Notes: generated by a model from the sequence alone, not told the origin. A stretch of 64,000 bases of DNA from Buddleja alternifolia (GCA_019426215.1 CM033395.1:20388569-20452568); one strand, 5' to 3'; shown: positions 34,638-46,367, counted from the stretch's first letter. Translations and numbers: made by a program.

Positions 34638-35116
34638 TATATGTATATTCCTTCTTTTGAAAAGACAATGGTTAATCTTTGAAGAGATTCAATTCCTCAC
34701 AAGTCTTTTCTCTTAATTCTCTTCCCTTTTTTTTCCACCTAAATTCTTGCAACTCATTTGTTGAGTACGAAGAACACTAAATAAATTCCTACCCTTTTTC
34801 TCACAAGCCGAAGTTCAAAATTCTCTTGGCCAGCATTGGTGGAGATAATCGAGGGTACGAGCTAGGGTGTGGATACATCTTAGAAGCGCAACACTTGGGG
34901 CGCTAGAGCAAATCCATCCGGAGCGATGTAGCAGGGAGTTTCTTAAAAAGACGTTGATTAAGTTCTTCAAAAGGTAAACACGAAAAAACTCATTCTTGTA
35001 GTTAGTTTTTCAATCCCCTGTCTACCTAGCCCTAATTTGGGATGTCAAACTTTTATTAAATTCCATATTTTTCGCTGCGCAGGCATCCCCGGGGTTGTAC
35101 GGATTCCAACATCCAC

Positions 35117-36739
35117 CGTGAATCATACATGGGGTATTTGGAGTATGATTTTATTATGTGAGAAGATACATGAGATCCATCTCTGATGTAGCAAATCAGA
35201 CATCTTTTATGTTTGCATAATGAATCAATTTAGGGAATTTTTTGCCAAAGTAAGATATATAAAGAGACATAGGATTTCCTCGTTTAGATAGACAAATATC
35301 ACATGTATATGAAAAATATAGTAATTGAGTTATTAGAGTTTTCACTAAACCTTTACTCCAGACTCTATTTGGGAGATTTGATCGAAGGATCTTACTTACA
35401 CAATGATCGTGATTATGAAAGGATGTACTATAATATGCCATTTATGTCCAGGTCTTCATGGTCGTTGCTAGACAGTAACCATGATTTGTAGGTTCCTTGA
35501 ATTAATGGTGAGTGCAAGGTCTGATTAAATGAAGAGTGATTTAATTAAGTACATTCCATTTTCAGAAAGTACACTAACACTTTTGGAAAATGTACTTACT
35601 ACTAGCACATAAAGTGATCCTACGGGGTTACACACATAACTCGAAGTAGATTCTAAACTTTAAAGATGTAGTTAATCGATTCTTGGAGAATTGAGGAAAT
35701 TAGAAAAGTCTAATACTTTCCTAATTGAGAATATCAATTAATTAATGGAGATTAATTAATTGGACTGTGTAATTAATCATGGTGAATTAATTAACTAATG
35801 GATCTTGAAGAGCACAAGTAATATATTTAATTAGGCTAGGCTTAATTAAATAAATATAAGTTGGGCTAGATAAATTAAAGTTCGACTTTAATAAAATGAT
35901 TTAATTAATTGGGTAAATCCAATAATTAAATTGATTAGGAGTCAAGGAATTAAACCAAGTGGGATAAAATTCTTGACTTCAAGGAAGAGAGGGGAAGGCG
36001 TGTGAGGCATGTATATAGGGAAGAATTTGATCCTTTTTCATGTATTGATTTAGTAAAATCAAGTCAATATTAGATAAGGAAGAAAAAAGTTTGACTTGGA
36101 ATTTTTTCCTTATCCTATATTGACTAGGTTATGGATTCTAACTTATATAGAGTTAGTATTAAAAAATAATATCTTAGAGAAGTATTTCGAATAGGAATAT
36201 AATTCTATTAGAGCTAGGACTTTTACCTTGTTTTGAAAAAAAAACCACAATACACACTTTTAACTTAGTGATTATACAAGCCTATTTTAGAGAAAAATAA
36301 GCTTGAGATTTTCATTTAACTCTCTTGCTTTAGTCGTCCCTTTAGCCCCACAAATTGATACAATATTTTTCATGTGCTGAGACTTATTGTTCACCATATA
36401 TTCCTACATCTTACATATAAGCCTTAGATTAAAATTCAAATTGTTGGCTAGCATAAATGACAAATTGCTTAGAGAATCGAACGAGGTGTAGATATCGTTA
36501 GAGGCATCACGATTGGGGTGCTGTTACCGGACATACAAAAGGACATGCCACAGAAGCTTGGAGTTGCATGCAATTGATCGGAGAAAATGTACCAGGTTGA
36601 TCGAAAGATCTATTCAACCACAGTTAGAAAAATGATGTTGCTTAGATTCCAATTTCCTTCTTATGCTTTTTAATTACGCCGACGGAAAATCCTATTTCGG
36701 AATGGTTGTATTAAATTTTTAATTTCGCTATGTCTAACA
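35117..36739 (+). repeat. Right part of the older LTR-like sequence
   Basis: This is the sequence downstream of element C and its TSD. It has many TTAATTAATT tracts, a GGGGTTACACACATAACT block similar to the LTR of C (GGGGTCACATACATAACTTA near 16549), and an end AATTTCGC...TCTAACA that looks like a copia LTR end. No PBS follows. The short frames at 35196-35491 are not convincing genes. Confidence 0.45.
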
Positions 36740-36783
36740 ATCCGGGGGATCAATCAACCAAATAGTTTTTTTTTGTGGTAAAT

Positions 36784-38204
36784 TGACACGCTAATACCTA
36801 ACGTGCTTGGATAGCAAGTATACTAGTCGTGCGTAGTAATAAGTGGACTAAAAGTTCGGGTTGTCGAACCTCAAGGTCTAGGTATTTTAGTTTATGATTA
36901 ACAATAAAAGAAAGACAATTAAAGTAACGTGCAAGAATTGATTGAATAAACAAAGGATAAAAGAGGAACGAGCTATAGATTAAAACTCACGTATGATAAA
37001 TGACTAAGGCACATGCTACGACCAAATCTACTCGTCAACATATATGGGTTACTCCTCGAATTATTAGACTCCTATTGCTTTGGTGGAAACTCCTTAGTTA
37101 ACTATTACCCGATGTCTCGGCTCATAATAATCCTATGATTAATTGACAGTTCTCTAAATATGTCTATCCGAGAATCTAATCAATAACCACGCATTAACGT
37201 TCTAGAGTTTCCCCGGATGAACCCGGCTAACAGCACCCGGAAATCTTTACCTATCTCTAGGGGCAATTCCTCATTTGTTTCGAATGATGTGTTAATTCCC
37301 TTGAACCCTAACCTATCTTCTCTCGAACGACTAGATTAGGCAAGATAACAAGCATATGGTGATCAAGCATATGATTGGAATGAAAACATAGAATTAACAC
37401 ACAAAGCAATAGGAGAATTAATACAAAAATCACTTCATATATATTGACTCATAAATTTGGCCTTCACATGGCCTTAGTTCTACAAAATTAGCTCATCATC
37501 AATAGCTCAAGAAGATCTAGAACAATCATATACATAATTATCAACATAAACATATAATGAAAGCAAGTAAAACTCCCTAAGGCTTGGTTGATGATGAATC
37601 CTAGCTTGAACTTCAATCTCTAGCTTAATCCCCCTTCTTCTCCTTCAAAGATTGATGAATTTGTGGCTCAAAATCCCAGAAAATCGCCTTGAATCCCCAA
37701 GAATCCGAACCCCCCTCATCTTCCTTTCATTTTTGGCCTTTATACCTTCAAAACCGCTGCATCGGCGCCCAGACGTGACCTAAATGGCACCTAGGCACGG
37801 TCCAGGTGGCCTAAATGGCTTGGGGAATAAGTTGACCGGCGCCTAGGCGCGGGTGATGTGGCGCCTAGGCGCCGGATGCAGAGTCTGAACCGTTTTCTTG
37901 CTTTTCAGCGCAATAATTGTGTTTTCTTCATAACTTTCTCCACCGACCTCAGATTTGAATGATTCAAGTTTCCACATGAAGCCAAGACGGAGATCTACAA
38001 ATTTCTAGAAGAAAGCGTCCTCAAATTCGATTTTAAAATATACGGAAATACTGTGTTTTTATGTGCTTTACGTCGATTGTAGTGATTTTTCACCTTTACT
38101 CAATAAGCACATAGATTATACGCATATGTGGCATAAATCAAGTGATAAATAAATCTAAAACATAAACATAAGGGCGTAAAAACACGTAAAAACAACTCTT
38201 ATCA
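36784..38204 (-). mobile_element. Solo LTR F, Athila/Tat-type gypsy
   Basis: The 1421-bp LTR runs TGACACGC...CTCTTATCA on plus, so TGATAAGAG...GCGTGTCA on the minus strand. It is flanked by a perfect 5-bp TSD TAAAT (36779-36783 and 38205-38209) with no internal region, so it is a solo LTR left by LTR-LTR recombination. Its ends resemble solo LTR H (TGATAAG...GCGTGTCA). It carries repeated GGCGCCTAGGCGC-type motifs at about 37840-37875. Confidence 0.85.
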
Positions 38205-39033
38205 TAAATCAACCCAACAATGGTATGAAAGACTAGTTAGCTCAATTGAAAATATTTTTATATGATTTATGATGTTCGTATTTATGTTTATAAACTTGAG
38301 CATGCTTAAATCAATATATTCATTGTCTATGTGTTAGTTGCATTTTTCGATTGGGATTTAATTAATTCTGCAAAACTTGTGGATTTCGGAAAAATCAAAA
38401 TTTGGTATGGAGAAACATTTTTTGGTAAGTTGGTAAGGCGGCGATTGTTTGGATTTAAGAAACACTATTAGTGGGATACTATGTGACAAACATGCCGAAG
38501 GCCCGTTCGCCATGTAGTGAGGCTCACTCGAGGCGGCACTTATCCAGACGGGTTGTTGCATGGCTGAGTTGTTGCAATGCAGTGACAAAATTTGCGTGCA
38601 TGGCGTGCAGAATCAGATTCTGCAAGCTACGAGTACACCCATTGTCAGAATTTACATTGTTGGAATGTGTAATTTTGGGAATCCTATCGGCATGCACAAC
38701 GGAATATAAAAACAGACTCGGATTCCCAAACCAAGATCAATTTGTGGCTTTCGTTGATTTTAACAAGAAAAAGATGAATACGAAAAACTTACCTTTTCGC
38801 GTATTCAATCTTCAATCCTCGTGAATCTTCAATCTTCTCAAGCGGTTCTGTTGTACAGTCTCTAGATCATCACGCGGCGGAATCGACTCTGGAAAATCTC
38901 CGACTCCATCTCCATAGGCGACTAGCGAGAGAGAGAAGGAAGAAAAGTTTTCTTTGCATTGTATTTCTGGTGGAGGATTTCACGTTATGTTTTTCAACTG
39001 TGTTCTCTGGCTTGTGTTGAACGATTAAATAAA
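38205..39033. other. Unassigned sequence, possibly a copia LTR fragment
   Basis: 38659-39010 begins TGTTGGAATG and has a TATCGGCATGC...CGGAAT stretch reminiscent of the internal end of minus-strand copia LTRs such as LTR A. This is suggestive only. At 38219-38230 there is an ATGGTATGAAAG stretch that could be a decayed PBS. The 117-aa frame at 38471-38824 shows no family resemblance and I do not call it. Confidence 0.3.
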
Positions 39034-39322
39034 AGGCTTATTGCAAATTACCTCCCTTATGTTAGTTCAAAATGGCTAAAAACCCCCCAGTGTTAAATCA
39101 ATATGTAAAAACACGCCTATGTTAATGTAGACCATGCGAAAACCCCTTTTTCCTTTAGAAAATTGATCAAAATGTAGCCCTTAAACCATCCATATACCTT
39201 TGTCGTGTCTATGGGGTTGAAATTCACTACAAAATAAAAGTATAGGGATGCTTTAAGGGATATATTTTGATCAATTTTCTAACAAAAAAGTGATTTTCGC
39301 ATGGTTTACATTAACAGAGGGG
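39034..39322. mobile_element. Foldback MITE, copy 2, cut by LTR of element G
   Basis: Same family as 13356-13648: AGTTCAAAATGGCTAAAAAC, TGTTAATGTAGACCATGC, AAAATTGATCAAAATGTAG and the mirrored TTTTGATCAATTTTCTAAC and TGGTTTACATTAACAGAGGG. The right arm stops exactly where the SIRE-like LTR starts (39323). The missing part was therefore probably separated by insertion of G. Confidence 0.7.
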
Positions 39323-40853
39323 TTGTTGGTTCCAAGTGACATACGAAAGAGTCTAGAAGGGGGGGGGGGGTTGAATAGACCCTGAAGTCTTTTTCGACTT
39401 CAAAACTAATTTGTATTAAAATTTGTTGGACGCTTGAAAAGTAGGCGCTTGACTGAGCGTCTAATGAAGACTTATTTTTAGAAAGTTAACTTAGACTTCA
39501 AGATTTGAATACTATAACGAAATAGGTTTAAGCGTTCAGTTCTTTGATCAATGTTAGCACAGTGGAATGATTTTAGAGTCTTATTCTTTTTGAAAGCTTT
39601 AGCGTCATAGAAGGTGTTTTAGTTGCTCAGCGTTCAATTGAGTTCTACTTAACAGATTTATGCAATGATATGATAATATGGAAATTGATTGTAAAGTAAA
39701 GAACACAATATTTATAAGGTTCGTTGGGTGGTGTAATCCCAACTACGTCCTTCTTCTCCTTGAACACTTGGAGGCAATCCACTAAGATGATTCTCAAAGA
39801 ATCACACAATTTTTTTTACAAATTAGGGAGAGATGGATATTGATGACTAGAGCTCCTTGTTCACACAGATTTCTGCTCCAAATCACTTCTATTCCCTTGC
39901 TTCTTTCACCCAGAAATAATGCAAGTATCCAACTTCGACTTCACACAGATCGCGAGGCTTGGATGGAGTTTTTCTAAAGGTTTGTTTGATTTTGATAAAG
40001 TTCAAACAACTTGGTAATATCTCAATAGTAATGTGGGTTTCTCCAAGAGAATGTTTGAGATATTGATTGACTGTCTCAGGAATGTTTGAGAAAAACAAAG
40101 AGAATTTTTTCTTGAATATTCTGGCTTTTCTGAGAATTTAAGGAATGAGACTTCAATGCAACAACAATTTGGCTTGGAATGCGATTTATTATTTTGGCTT
40201 TCTGTTGAAGTTCTATTTATAGGCAATCTTGGAAAAAGTGTTTGTTTGACACATGCACATGCGCGTGTCTCTCACTTCCAAGAGTGAACAACTTTTGTCC
40301 TTTTTCCTGAAAATCTGCTGCACAAAAGTTGGTGCTGCAGTCTGTAAAAGTTGATAGTCAATGGGGTGGCTTCTCCGTACGTCCGAAAGAGCTTATCACA
40401 TTTAATGCTCTTATCATCATTTAATGCATTTGAAATAAATGCCCGTTGGCAATTAATGATCTGGGAATATTTGCATTAAACTCCTTCTGGACGTAGAAAT
40501 AAATTCAGGTGAAATCAGTCATTGATACACGCTCATTCATCCTTGAATAACTTTTGTCCCATAGTTAACGCTTGATGTAGCTTGTCGTTTGGACGCTCGG
40601 GAATCTTCATCTTTATTCAGACTTCAGGCGCTTGAGTCTTCAGACTTAACTATTGATAAGCTCACTCAGAATTTATCAGACGCTCAGCCTAATAGTTTAG
40701 AATAAACTAAAGCAAAGCCTATATAGCCTATATAGATCTAACGCTTCAAAGCTTATACACGATTTCTAAATAAAATCAAACTCACATATTTTGAGGTCTA
40801 ACAAAAAATCCTAATTGTCATCATCAAAACATCTAACATGGAATTTCCTAACA
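39323..40853 (-). repeat. 3' LTR of minus-strand SIRE-like element G
   Basis: The 1531-bp LTR on the minus strand runs TGTTAGGAAATTCCATG...GGAACCAACA. It is a diverged relative of the LTR at 57078-58588. A TATA box (CTATAAATAG on minus) lies at 40213-40222. A 12-G run (39359-39370) and a conserved 20-nt hairpin (39383-39402) lie in U5. On the minus strand it is preceded by a PPT (40854-40875), which makes it the 3' LTR. Confidence 0.85.
40213..40222 (-). promoter_or_regulatory. TATA box of LTR G
   Basis: CTATAAATAG on the minus strand matches the position of TATAAATA in the related plus-strand LTR (57733-57740). Confidence 0.6.
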
Positions 40854-40875
40854 ATTTCCCCCTTTTTGATGATGG
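40854..40875 (-). other. Polypurine tract of element G
   Basis: On the minus strand the sequence before the LTR is CATCAAAAAGGGGGAAAT, a typical copia PPT, immediately 5' of TGTTAGG. Confidence 0.85.
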
Positions 40876-41297
40876 TAATACTCACTCTTTTATAGTTCAA
40901 GAGTTAGACAGCCAAAATGAAAGTTAGCTTTGGTTAGATAAGGTTAGTTAAAGTCAGTTAAGCTTCAACGAGATGTTTCAGCTGAAAAATGCACTTTATA
41001 TATATATCACTGATAGTTCAAGCAATTTACAACTACATCAATCAAAAAAATACAAAAGAGATAAGAATATAGATAATGCAAAGTAAACAACAGCTCTTAT
41101 TCATCTTTTTCTTCTTGAGTCTTCTATTTACCTCAGCCCTGATTGCTTCAGATATTTTCTTCAAGCTTAATCATGGCGACATGTTCTTTATTAATCACTG
41201 TCTTCTTTTCTTCTTGTTATCTCTTTTTATAAGCAACAAATTGCTTATCCCATTCAACCGGGTCAATTCCTATCATCCTTAAGCATACTCTGAACGC

Positions 41298-42482
41298 TCA
41301 GATTAAATCTGACTTCTTTTGTTCTTTAGCAATAATCTTCAAGTCAGAAGGCTCTGGAATAGGCGGTCGAGAGAATGGAACATCAAACCGCTCAAGCAAA
41401 GCCCTTGAAGGCACTGGTAAGAACTGAAATAAAGTTTGACGCTTGAGTGGAGGGCTGAAAGCTCTTGAATTAGACGCTTTCTGCTTCTCCCCTCTTCTCT
41501 GTCCTTCCCCCTTATTGCCATCATCAGCCTTCAAAGAAATGCTCGGTGAGTAGGCTAACTTGACTAGCAATCTGAGAAACAGAGGCTAAAAGGTCGTCCA
41601 GGCGCTTATCAAAATGCTCCTTCATGGCCAGTTGGTTTTCCATAGTAGCATCATGCAGTTCTTGAAATTATTTTCTGCATTCACCAACTGCCACTTGAGC
41701 AGCACCTTTCATATGACCGATTTGAGCGCTCATGTTCTGAGACTCAATCTTGGCTAAGTAAGTATTGATCCAGTGGAAGGCTTCTTCATTCTGAGTAGCG
41801 TGCCTGCTTACCTCTTCCAAGACTGATTTCAGCAAAGGGCCAAAAGATTGACTCACATCCGAAGGAACCGCTTGAGGAGCTGATCGCTTAAATCTGGATG
41901 TATGCTTGAGTGAGTCAAACGAAACTTGATATGATGGGTCGAATACTGTGCCTCGGGCTTCGATTGGGAGATCTTCAGCAATATTCGAATCAACAAGTTC
42001 AGGAGCGTCAGGATTATCCTCAGGTAAAGACACTTGAACTGGTTCTTCAGCAAACACTGGAATACTGACAACTTCTGAGGCGAACGCTGGTGCAGACTCT
42101 TCAATCAACTTAGCAGGCGCTTCCTCAAGCGCTGACTCCTCTTGGCGAAAGTGATCAAATTGGAAGTTCCAATTAGCTATATCTGCATAGGAATTTGGAG
42201 CAGCTTCCAGAAGTTCAGTCAATATTGAGTGAGAGATGCAAGTCCCTTGAATGAAGGTGCGAAGTGGACTATCTCGGGCTCGGACATACACTGGACCCAT
42301 GATGTCCAATACGTGATTCGAAAAGATCCTTGACTGTGGCTTTGGAATAAGAAACAAAGTGTTTGGGTAGTAATTCAAGGAAAACTGATAATCCTATCCG
42401 TAGGAAGATGCTTGGATTTGTGAGCTTCTGGAACGTACATGCAGTAATATTCTTCCAAATACGGATACACCGCTTGAGCTAT
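41298..42482 (-). pseudogene. Extra ORF of element G, C-terminal part
   Basis: Third segment of a long minus-strand ORF (56241 to 41298, interrupted by elements H and I). It begins with AVYPYLEEYYCMYVPEAHK, then loses the frame near 42380. It continues as an acidic, Glu/Pro/Ala-rich stretch (EESALEEAPAKLIEESAPAF). A heptad-like segment follows (MKEHFDKRLDDLLASVSQIA, about 41580-41640), then a basic Gly/Lys/Arg tail (GNKGEGQRRGEKQKASN). A stop lies at about 41665 and a frameshift at about 41570. No RT, integrase or zinc knuckle is visible. I recall similar tails in large uncharacterised Lamiales retrotransposon-associated proteins; no search was possible. Confidence 0.6.
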
Positions 42483-43690
42483 TGATAAGCTCGTATTTTA
42501 CGCCTTTTCGGGCGCCTCTTTTCTTGGATTTGGCTCATTTTCTAGTAAATTCTATCCCACATTATACCTTGATTTATTTTATTTATGTGTATTAGTTGTA
42601 GAGCATCATTGGATCCAAAAGATGAAGAAAAAGTCAAGAAAAAATCGACAAACCTGTGATACCGCAGCATCACAGTGTAAAACGGCTGCGCGAGAGAAAT
42701 TTTGATGCTGCAGCATCCCGACTTCGATGCCGCAGCATCCCGTCCGCGTATAGCAACCTATAAATAGGGTTTTAAGTCAATTTTTGAGGAACACACTTTT
42801 TACAACACAAGAATTGGGAGAAAACCCTAGGGAAGCAAGAGAAAAGCTTGAAGACTCTGAATTTATCTACGAAAACGGAGAATTCAAGCAACAACGAGAA
42901 AATCAAGATTGTAATAGGGAGTTTTTCACTTTCTTTTGAGATTAGTTCATTGAACATGTCTTTTGAAGATTGTTATTTCTCTTTCTTTTCTATCATGAAC
43001 TAAATTCGTTTGACTAAGGCCGTGTGAAGGCAAACTATGAATTATCGTTTATAAATTTATGTTTTTGATTATTGCTTGGCATGCTATGTGTTCAATTTGT
43101 TGTATTTAATGCTTATGAGTGCTTGATCACCACTTGTTTGATAAATTGCTTAGCTTAGATTCCGAGAGGATATAGGTTAAGGATGCTTGAGCAATTGAAT
43201 ATCACGTCTTAGAATTGACTAGGGATAGATTCGATTCATTCGTGTAGCCTTCCGGTAACGGGGAATCTCATAAATCTTGTTAATGCATGTTTATTAATTG
43301 AATTCTCATATAGGGATATAGGGAATCATTAATTAACATAGACGCACTATACCAAGAGATTGCGTAGTGTATAATTTTGGAGTTTCCGCCATAGCATGAT
43401 AAGTAATAATTGAATAACACACTTCATAATCGATAAGGAGTAGTTTGGTCGGATCACGTGTCTTAGTTATCTCTCTTCCTCTAAATTTTCAATCTCTACG
43501 TGTTTTACATAATTAATTTTCTTTATTTTATTTAAACAATCACACCTTAAATATTTGATTTAACCTGGAATTAGGTAATACATTAGTTTCAATACTTAAA
43601 TACGTTGTCCCTTGGGTACGATAATCCAGACTTAAATATCCACTATATTACTTGCACGATCTATTGCACTTGCTAGGTTTTTGCGTGTCA
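42483..43690 (+). mobile_element. Solo LTR H, Athila/Tat-type gypsy
   Basis: The 1208-bp LTR runs TGATAAGCTCG...GCGTGTCA with a perfect TSD GCTAT (42478-42482 and 43691-43695), inserted in the extra ORF of element G. A CCGCAGCATC motif is repeated at about 42660-42740. No internal sequence remains, so this is a recombination product. Confidence 0.88.
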
Positions 43691-43695
43691 GCTAT

Positions 43696-44895
43696 GCCTT
43701 GATTGCTTTCAAGTTGAGAGAGAACATAGGCATAATGGTGGCTTACTTTCTGTCTGATAGAAGGTAGAAGTGGATAACCTTGGAAGTTGCGAATCCTCGA
43801 GCCATTGGGCTTCCGTAGATTTTCAGTGAAGATCTTGTCAAAGTGAGGAATGGGGTCCATGATCTTCATCATCAATCTGAAGTTGTCATCGTAGTGGCTT
43901 GGAGAGAAGTTCAAGCAGGACGCTGATGAACTGCCACTGGTGGACATTTAAGCATTGAAATGAAGAGGAGTGATGGAAAGCATGTGCAGCGCTTGACGCA
44001 GAAACAGTTCTATCTATTGACGAAGTTTGGGTAACTTGGAAACAGGTCCAACTCGCTCTTGACGATGCTTAAGGCAATACTTGGCAAACAGACGCTTCTT
44101 GTCATGCATGCCTATGCCAAAAAGATGGGGAGCTTTGACCAATTCCTGAAATGAGAACTGATGGCCAACATAAGCTTCAACCCAATTCTCACTCATACAA
44201 TAGTCAGCACCTGCATTGACCAACGCTCGGATGCCTTCATGGTGTGTGTCCCGGATGGATTCAAAGCAGTATTTGTCAGTGTAATAGCTTGAGTTCCAAA
44301 CACTGTCAAAATATGCATCGGCCTCGGCTTGAATCACATCGGTCACAGAAGCTGGATGCTCACCGGCATGAACTCCTTTATTTTTCCAGAGACGAAGTGG
44401 ATGAGCTAAACGCTTATTATCTGCACTGTTGGCTACATGAGGAAAGTGAGTGTAACCCTCTCTATTCAGAACTTCCTCTGTTGGGTTGAGAAGCTCAACA
44501 GGTATACGCTTGTAGACCCTTATGGTGAAGTTTCTTGGAGCAAAACCAATTGGTTTGCTATGCCCCATATCTCGATAATACCCCAAATCAACATCAGCTC
44601 TAGGAGTTCTACCACTTTTCCTCGCTTCTTGGATGGCATAAGATGCAGGGATCTGACCAGGAGTTTTACCAAGTTCGACAGCTAAGTAGTAGGCTTTCTT
44701 CACTTCGGTAAACTCTGTATCAAATAAGGTGTCCTAGATGGTCCTGTCAATATCAATCAGCACCTCTACAATCAGCACCTCTACCTCATTCTCAGCAATT
44801 ATATATCTTTCTTCATTATAGCCAACTGGGATAAAGTTGTCTTCACAAGCTGGAGGCATATAGTTGATAGAGTGATCAATTGTCTTCAATGGGTC
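43696..44895 (-). pseudogene. Extra ORF of element G, middle part
   Basis: Second segment of the long minus-strand ORF. It includes KKAYYLAVELGKTPGQIPAS and SYAIQEARKSGRTPR (44703 onward), NFTIRVYKRIPVELLNPTEE, and VGHQFSFQELVKAPHLFGIG. After a stop at about 44014 comes STSGSSSASCLNFSPSHYDD, followed by IMDPIPHFDKIF. A 14-15 bp tandem duplication (GCACCTCTACAATCA type) at about 44761-44787 and a stop near 44735 are local lesions. The left end carries the TSD GCTAT of solo LTR H and the right end the TSD GGGTC of element I. The function is unknown; nothing here resembles gag or pol. Confidence 0.65.
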
Positions 44896-46344
44896 AGATA
44901 AGTGCAATATTTATATATTTTATTACCTTTATCTTTAGCATTTTATTGTGATTATATGGCCATTGGAACTGATTTTATCTCATTTTGTGATTTGGGCAAG
45001 AGTTGAAGTGCAAAATATCAATTTCAATCAAAATGACAGATTTGGCGATGTTTCGGAAATATTAATATATCTGGAGATGCAGACATTAGTTTCTATTGAA
45101 TTTTATCTAGTTGGAAAGATAAGACAAAGGCCTATATTTCTTATGAAGAAGTCCAGACCCAGTTCGGAAGTTAAAGGGCTCGAAAGTGTTGAAGAATTTA
45201 ATGAAGATTTTTGTTCTGGACTGGACTGGAATGCGCAGCTTTGGTGAAAAATTCATAACTAGAGTTATGTGTCTTGGATTCAGTCAAGTCCAGTTGGAAA
45301 TGAAAGCTAACACATAAAGCTACAAATGTCTAGAAGGAGTCAAAGTCAGATTCGATGAATTAGAGGTGACAAATCAGAATGTAAAGGGAAGAATATATTC
45401 TCCATGCTTTGATGTTAAAGGCAAGAATATATTCTCCATGTCTTGATAAAGGAAGAGGGAATATATTCTCTCTATGATTATGTCATCTTTTCATTGCCTA
45501 TATATATGTCTTGCAAGAGTTGAAGAAGAACAACAAAAACAAGAAGAAAACAAAGAGAAGAGAGTTAGAAAAATAGTATTTTCAAGTTTTATGCTTACAA
45601 TTATGAGTAGCTAAGTTTTTCTTTCGATTCAAGGGAGTTCATTTTGATTCACATGTTGTGAGACACGGAGCTTCATCTATCTATCTACGGTTTGATTATC
45701 TTATGTTTCTTATTCTTAATGTTCATGCTTGTTTAGATAATAATCTAAGGTGCACATTAGTTGATTATCTATTACAATCTATTGCTAACAAATCTTCATA
45801 ATCCGTAATTGTTATGTTTGATTTGTGCATGTAGCAATTAGGTTTTCATGATTAGGATCCCAATTTTCGTTGATAACCTAAGGGAAACATTAGAGTAAAT
45901 TAAATGGTTGGCGCGTGCTTAAACTATTGTTTATCCTTAGTCGCTTCTAATTCGTTATGCTATTATTAACATGATTAGGATTGCTTAATACCGAGTCAGT
46001 TGATAATAAGAATTTAACCGGGTGCTGGGCTTTGGTTAATGATATACGGAAGTTAATAGGGATATAAATAGCTGGTTATTTATGTTCTTGGCTAAGTAAT
46101 CAAAGAATAGATAGTATTTTAGGTGTCTATGATCAACTTGAATTGAACAACGAACTATCCTTGAATCGATGCTTTACATTTATTGAACTTCCTATTTAAT
46201 TCCTGTCATTATTAATTCATCAAACAAACCTCCCCATTGAATATTATTTTGATCAACCAATCTCTAGGGTTCGACCTGGACTTACGAGTACTACAAATTC
46301 TTGTGAGAACAGTAATTATATTTTGGTGCATTCGACACGTACCA
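44896..46344 (+). repeat. 5' LTR of Athila-type element I
   Basis: The 1449-bp LTR starts AGATAAGTGC (mutated from TG) and ends GACACGTACCA. A TATA-like CTATATATATG lies near 45498-45508. The 99-aa frame at 44948-45247 is repeated in the other LTR at 53349-53648 and is LTR sequence. Confidence 0.93.
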
Positions 46345-46349
46345 AAATT

Positions 46350-46367
46350 TGGCGCCGTTGCCGGGGA
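46350..46367 (+). other. Primer-binding site of element I (tRNA-Asp type)
   Basis: TGGCGCCGTTGCCGGGGA, 18 nt, is the complement of the plant tRNA-Asp 3' end. It is the characteristic PBS of Athila and related elements and lies 5 nt after the LTR. Confidence 0.9.

Larger units (their letters stand above)
15525..35111 (+). mobile_element. Copia-type LTR retrotransposon C, split by a gypsy element and a MITE
   Basis: The 5' LTR is 15525-17612, PBS 17614-17625, gag-pol relic 19285-22170 plus 31655-31905, and 3' LTR 31913-35111. It is flanked by a perfect 5-bp TSD TCCAC (15520-15524 and 35112-35116). The Tekay-type element at 22171-31649 interrupts its RT/RNase H region and a MITE at 33582-34637 interrupts its 3' LTR. 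Its LTRs differ at about 6 positions in the first 100 bp and more elsewhere, so it is much older than the inner gypsy element. The C-terminal RNase H part, the PPT and the first bases of the 3' LTR are deleted. The element is dead. Confidence 0.88.
31913..35111 (+). repeat. 3' LTR of copia element C (5'-truncated, with inversion and MITE)
   Basis: Homology to the 5' LTR starts at TGTTATGT (equivalent to 15531), so the first few LTR bases are lost in the same deletion that removed the RNase H end. It ends GGATTCCAACA before TSD TCCAC. It contains a rearranged hairpin at about 33126-33257 and a 1056-bp MITE at 33582-34637. Divergence from the 5' LTR is high. Confidence 0.85.

Noticed and set aside
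14960..36739. Calling the sequence around element C a complete solo LTR
   Set aside because: The right end looks LTR-like, but I could not find a matching TG start with a convincing 5-bp TSD. It is left as an LTR-like remnant of uncertain limits.
38471..38824. 117-aa ORF that could be a small host gene
   Set aside because: No recognisable domain and no start context. It overlaps a stretch resembling a copia LTR fragment. I could not support a gene.
40976..41290. 68-aa ORF at 41076-41282 with a hydrophobic start resembling a membrane peptide
   Set aside because: It lies on the plus strand, opposite the 3' untranslated region of element G. Its hydrophobicity comes from T-rich sequence; no supporting context.
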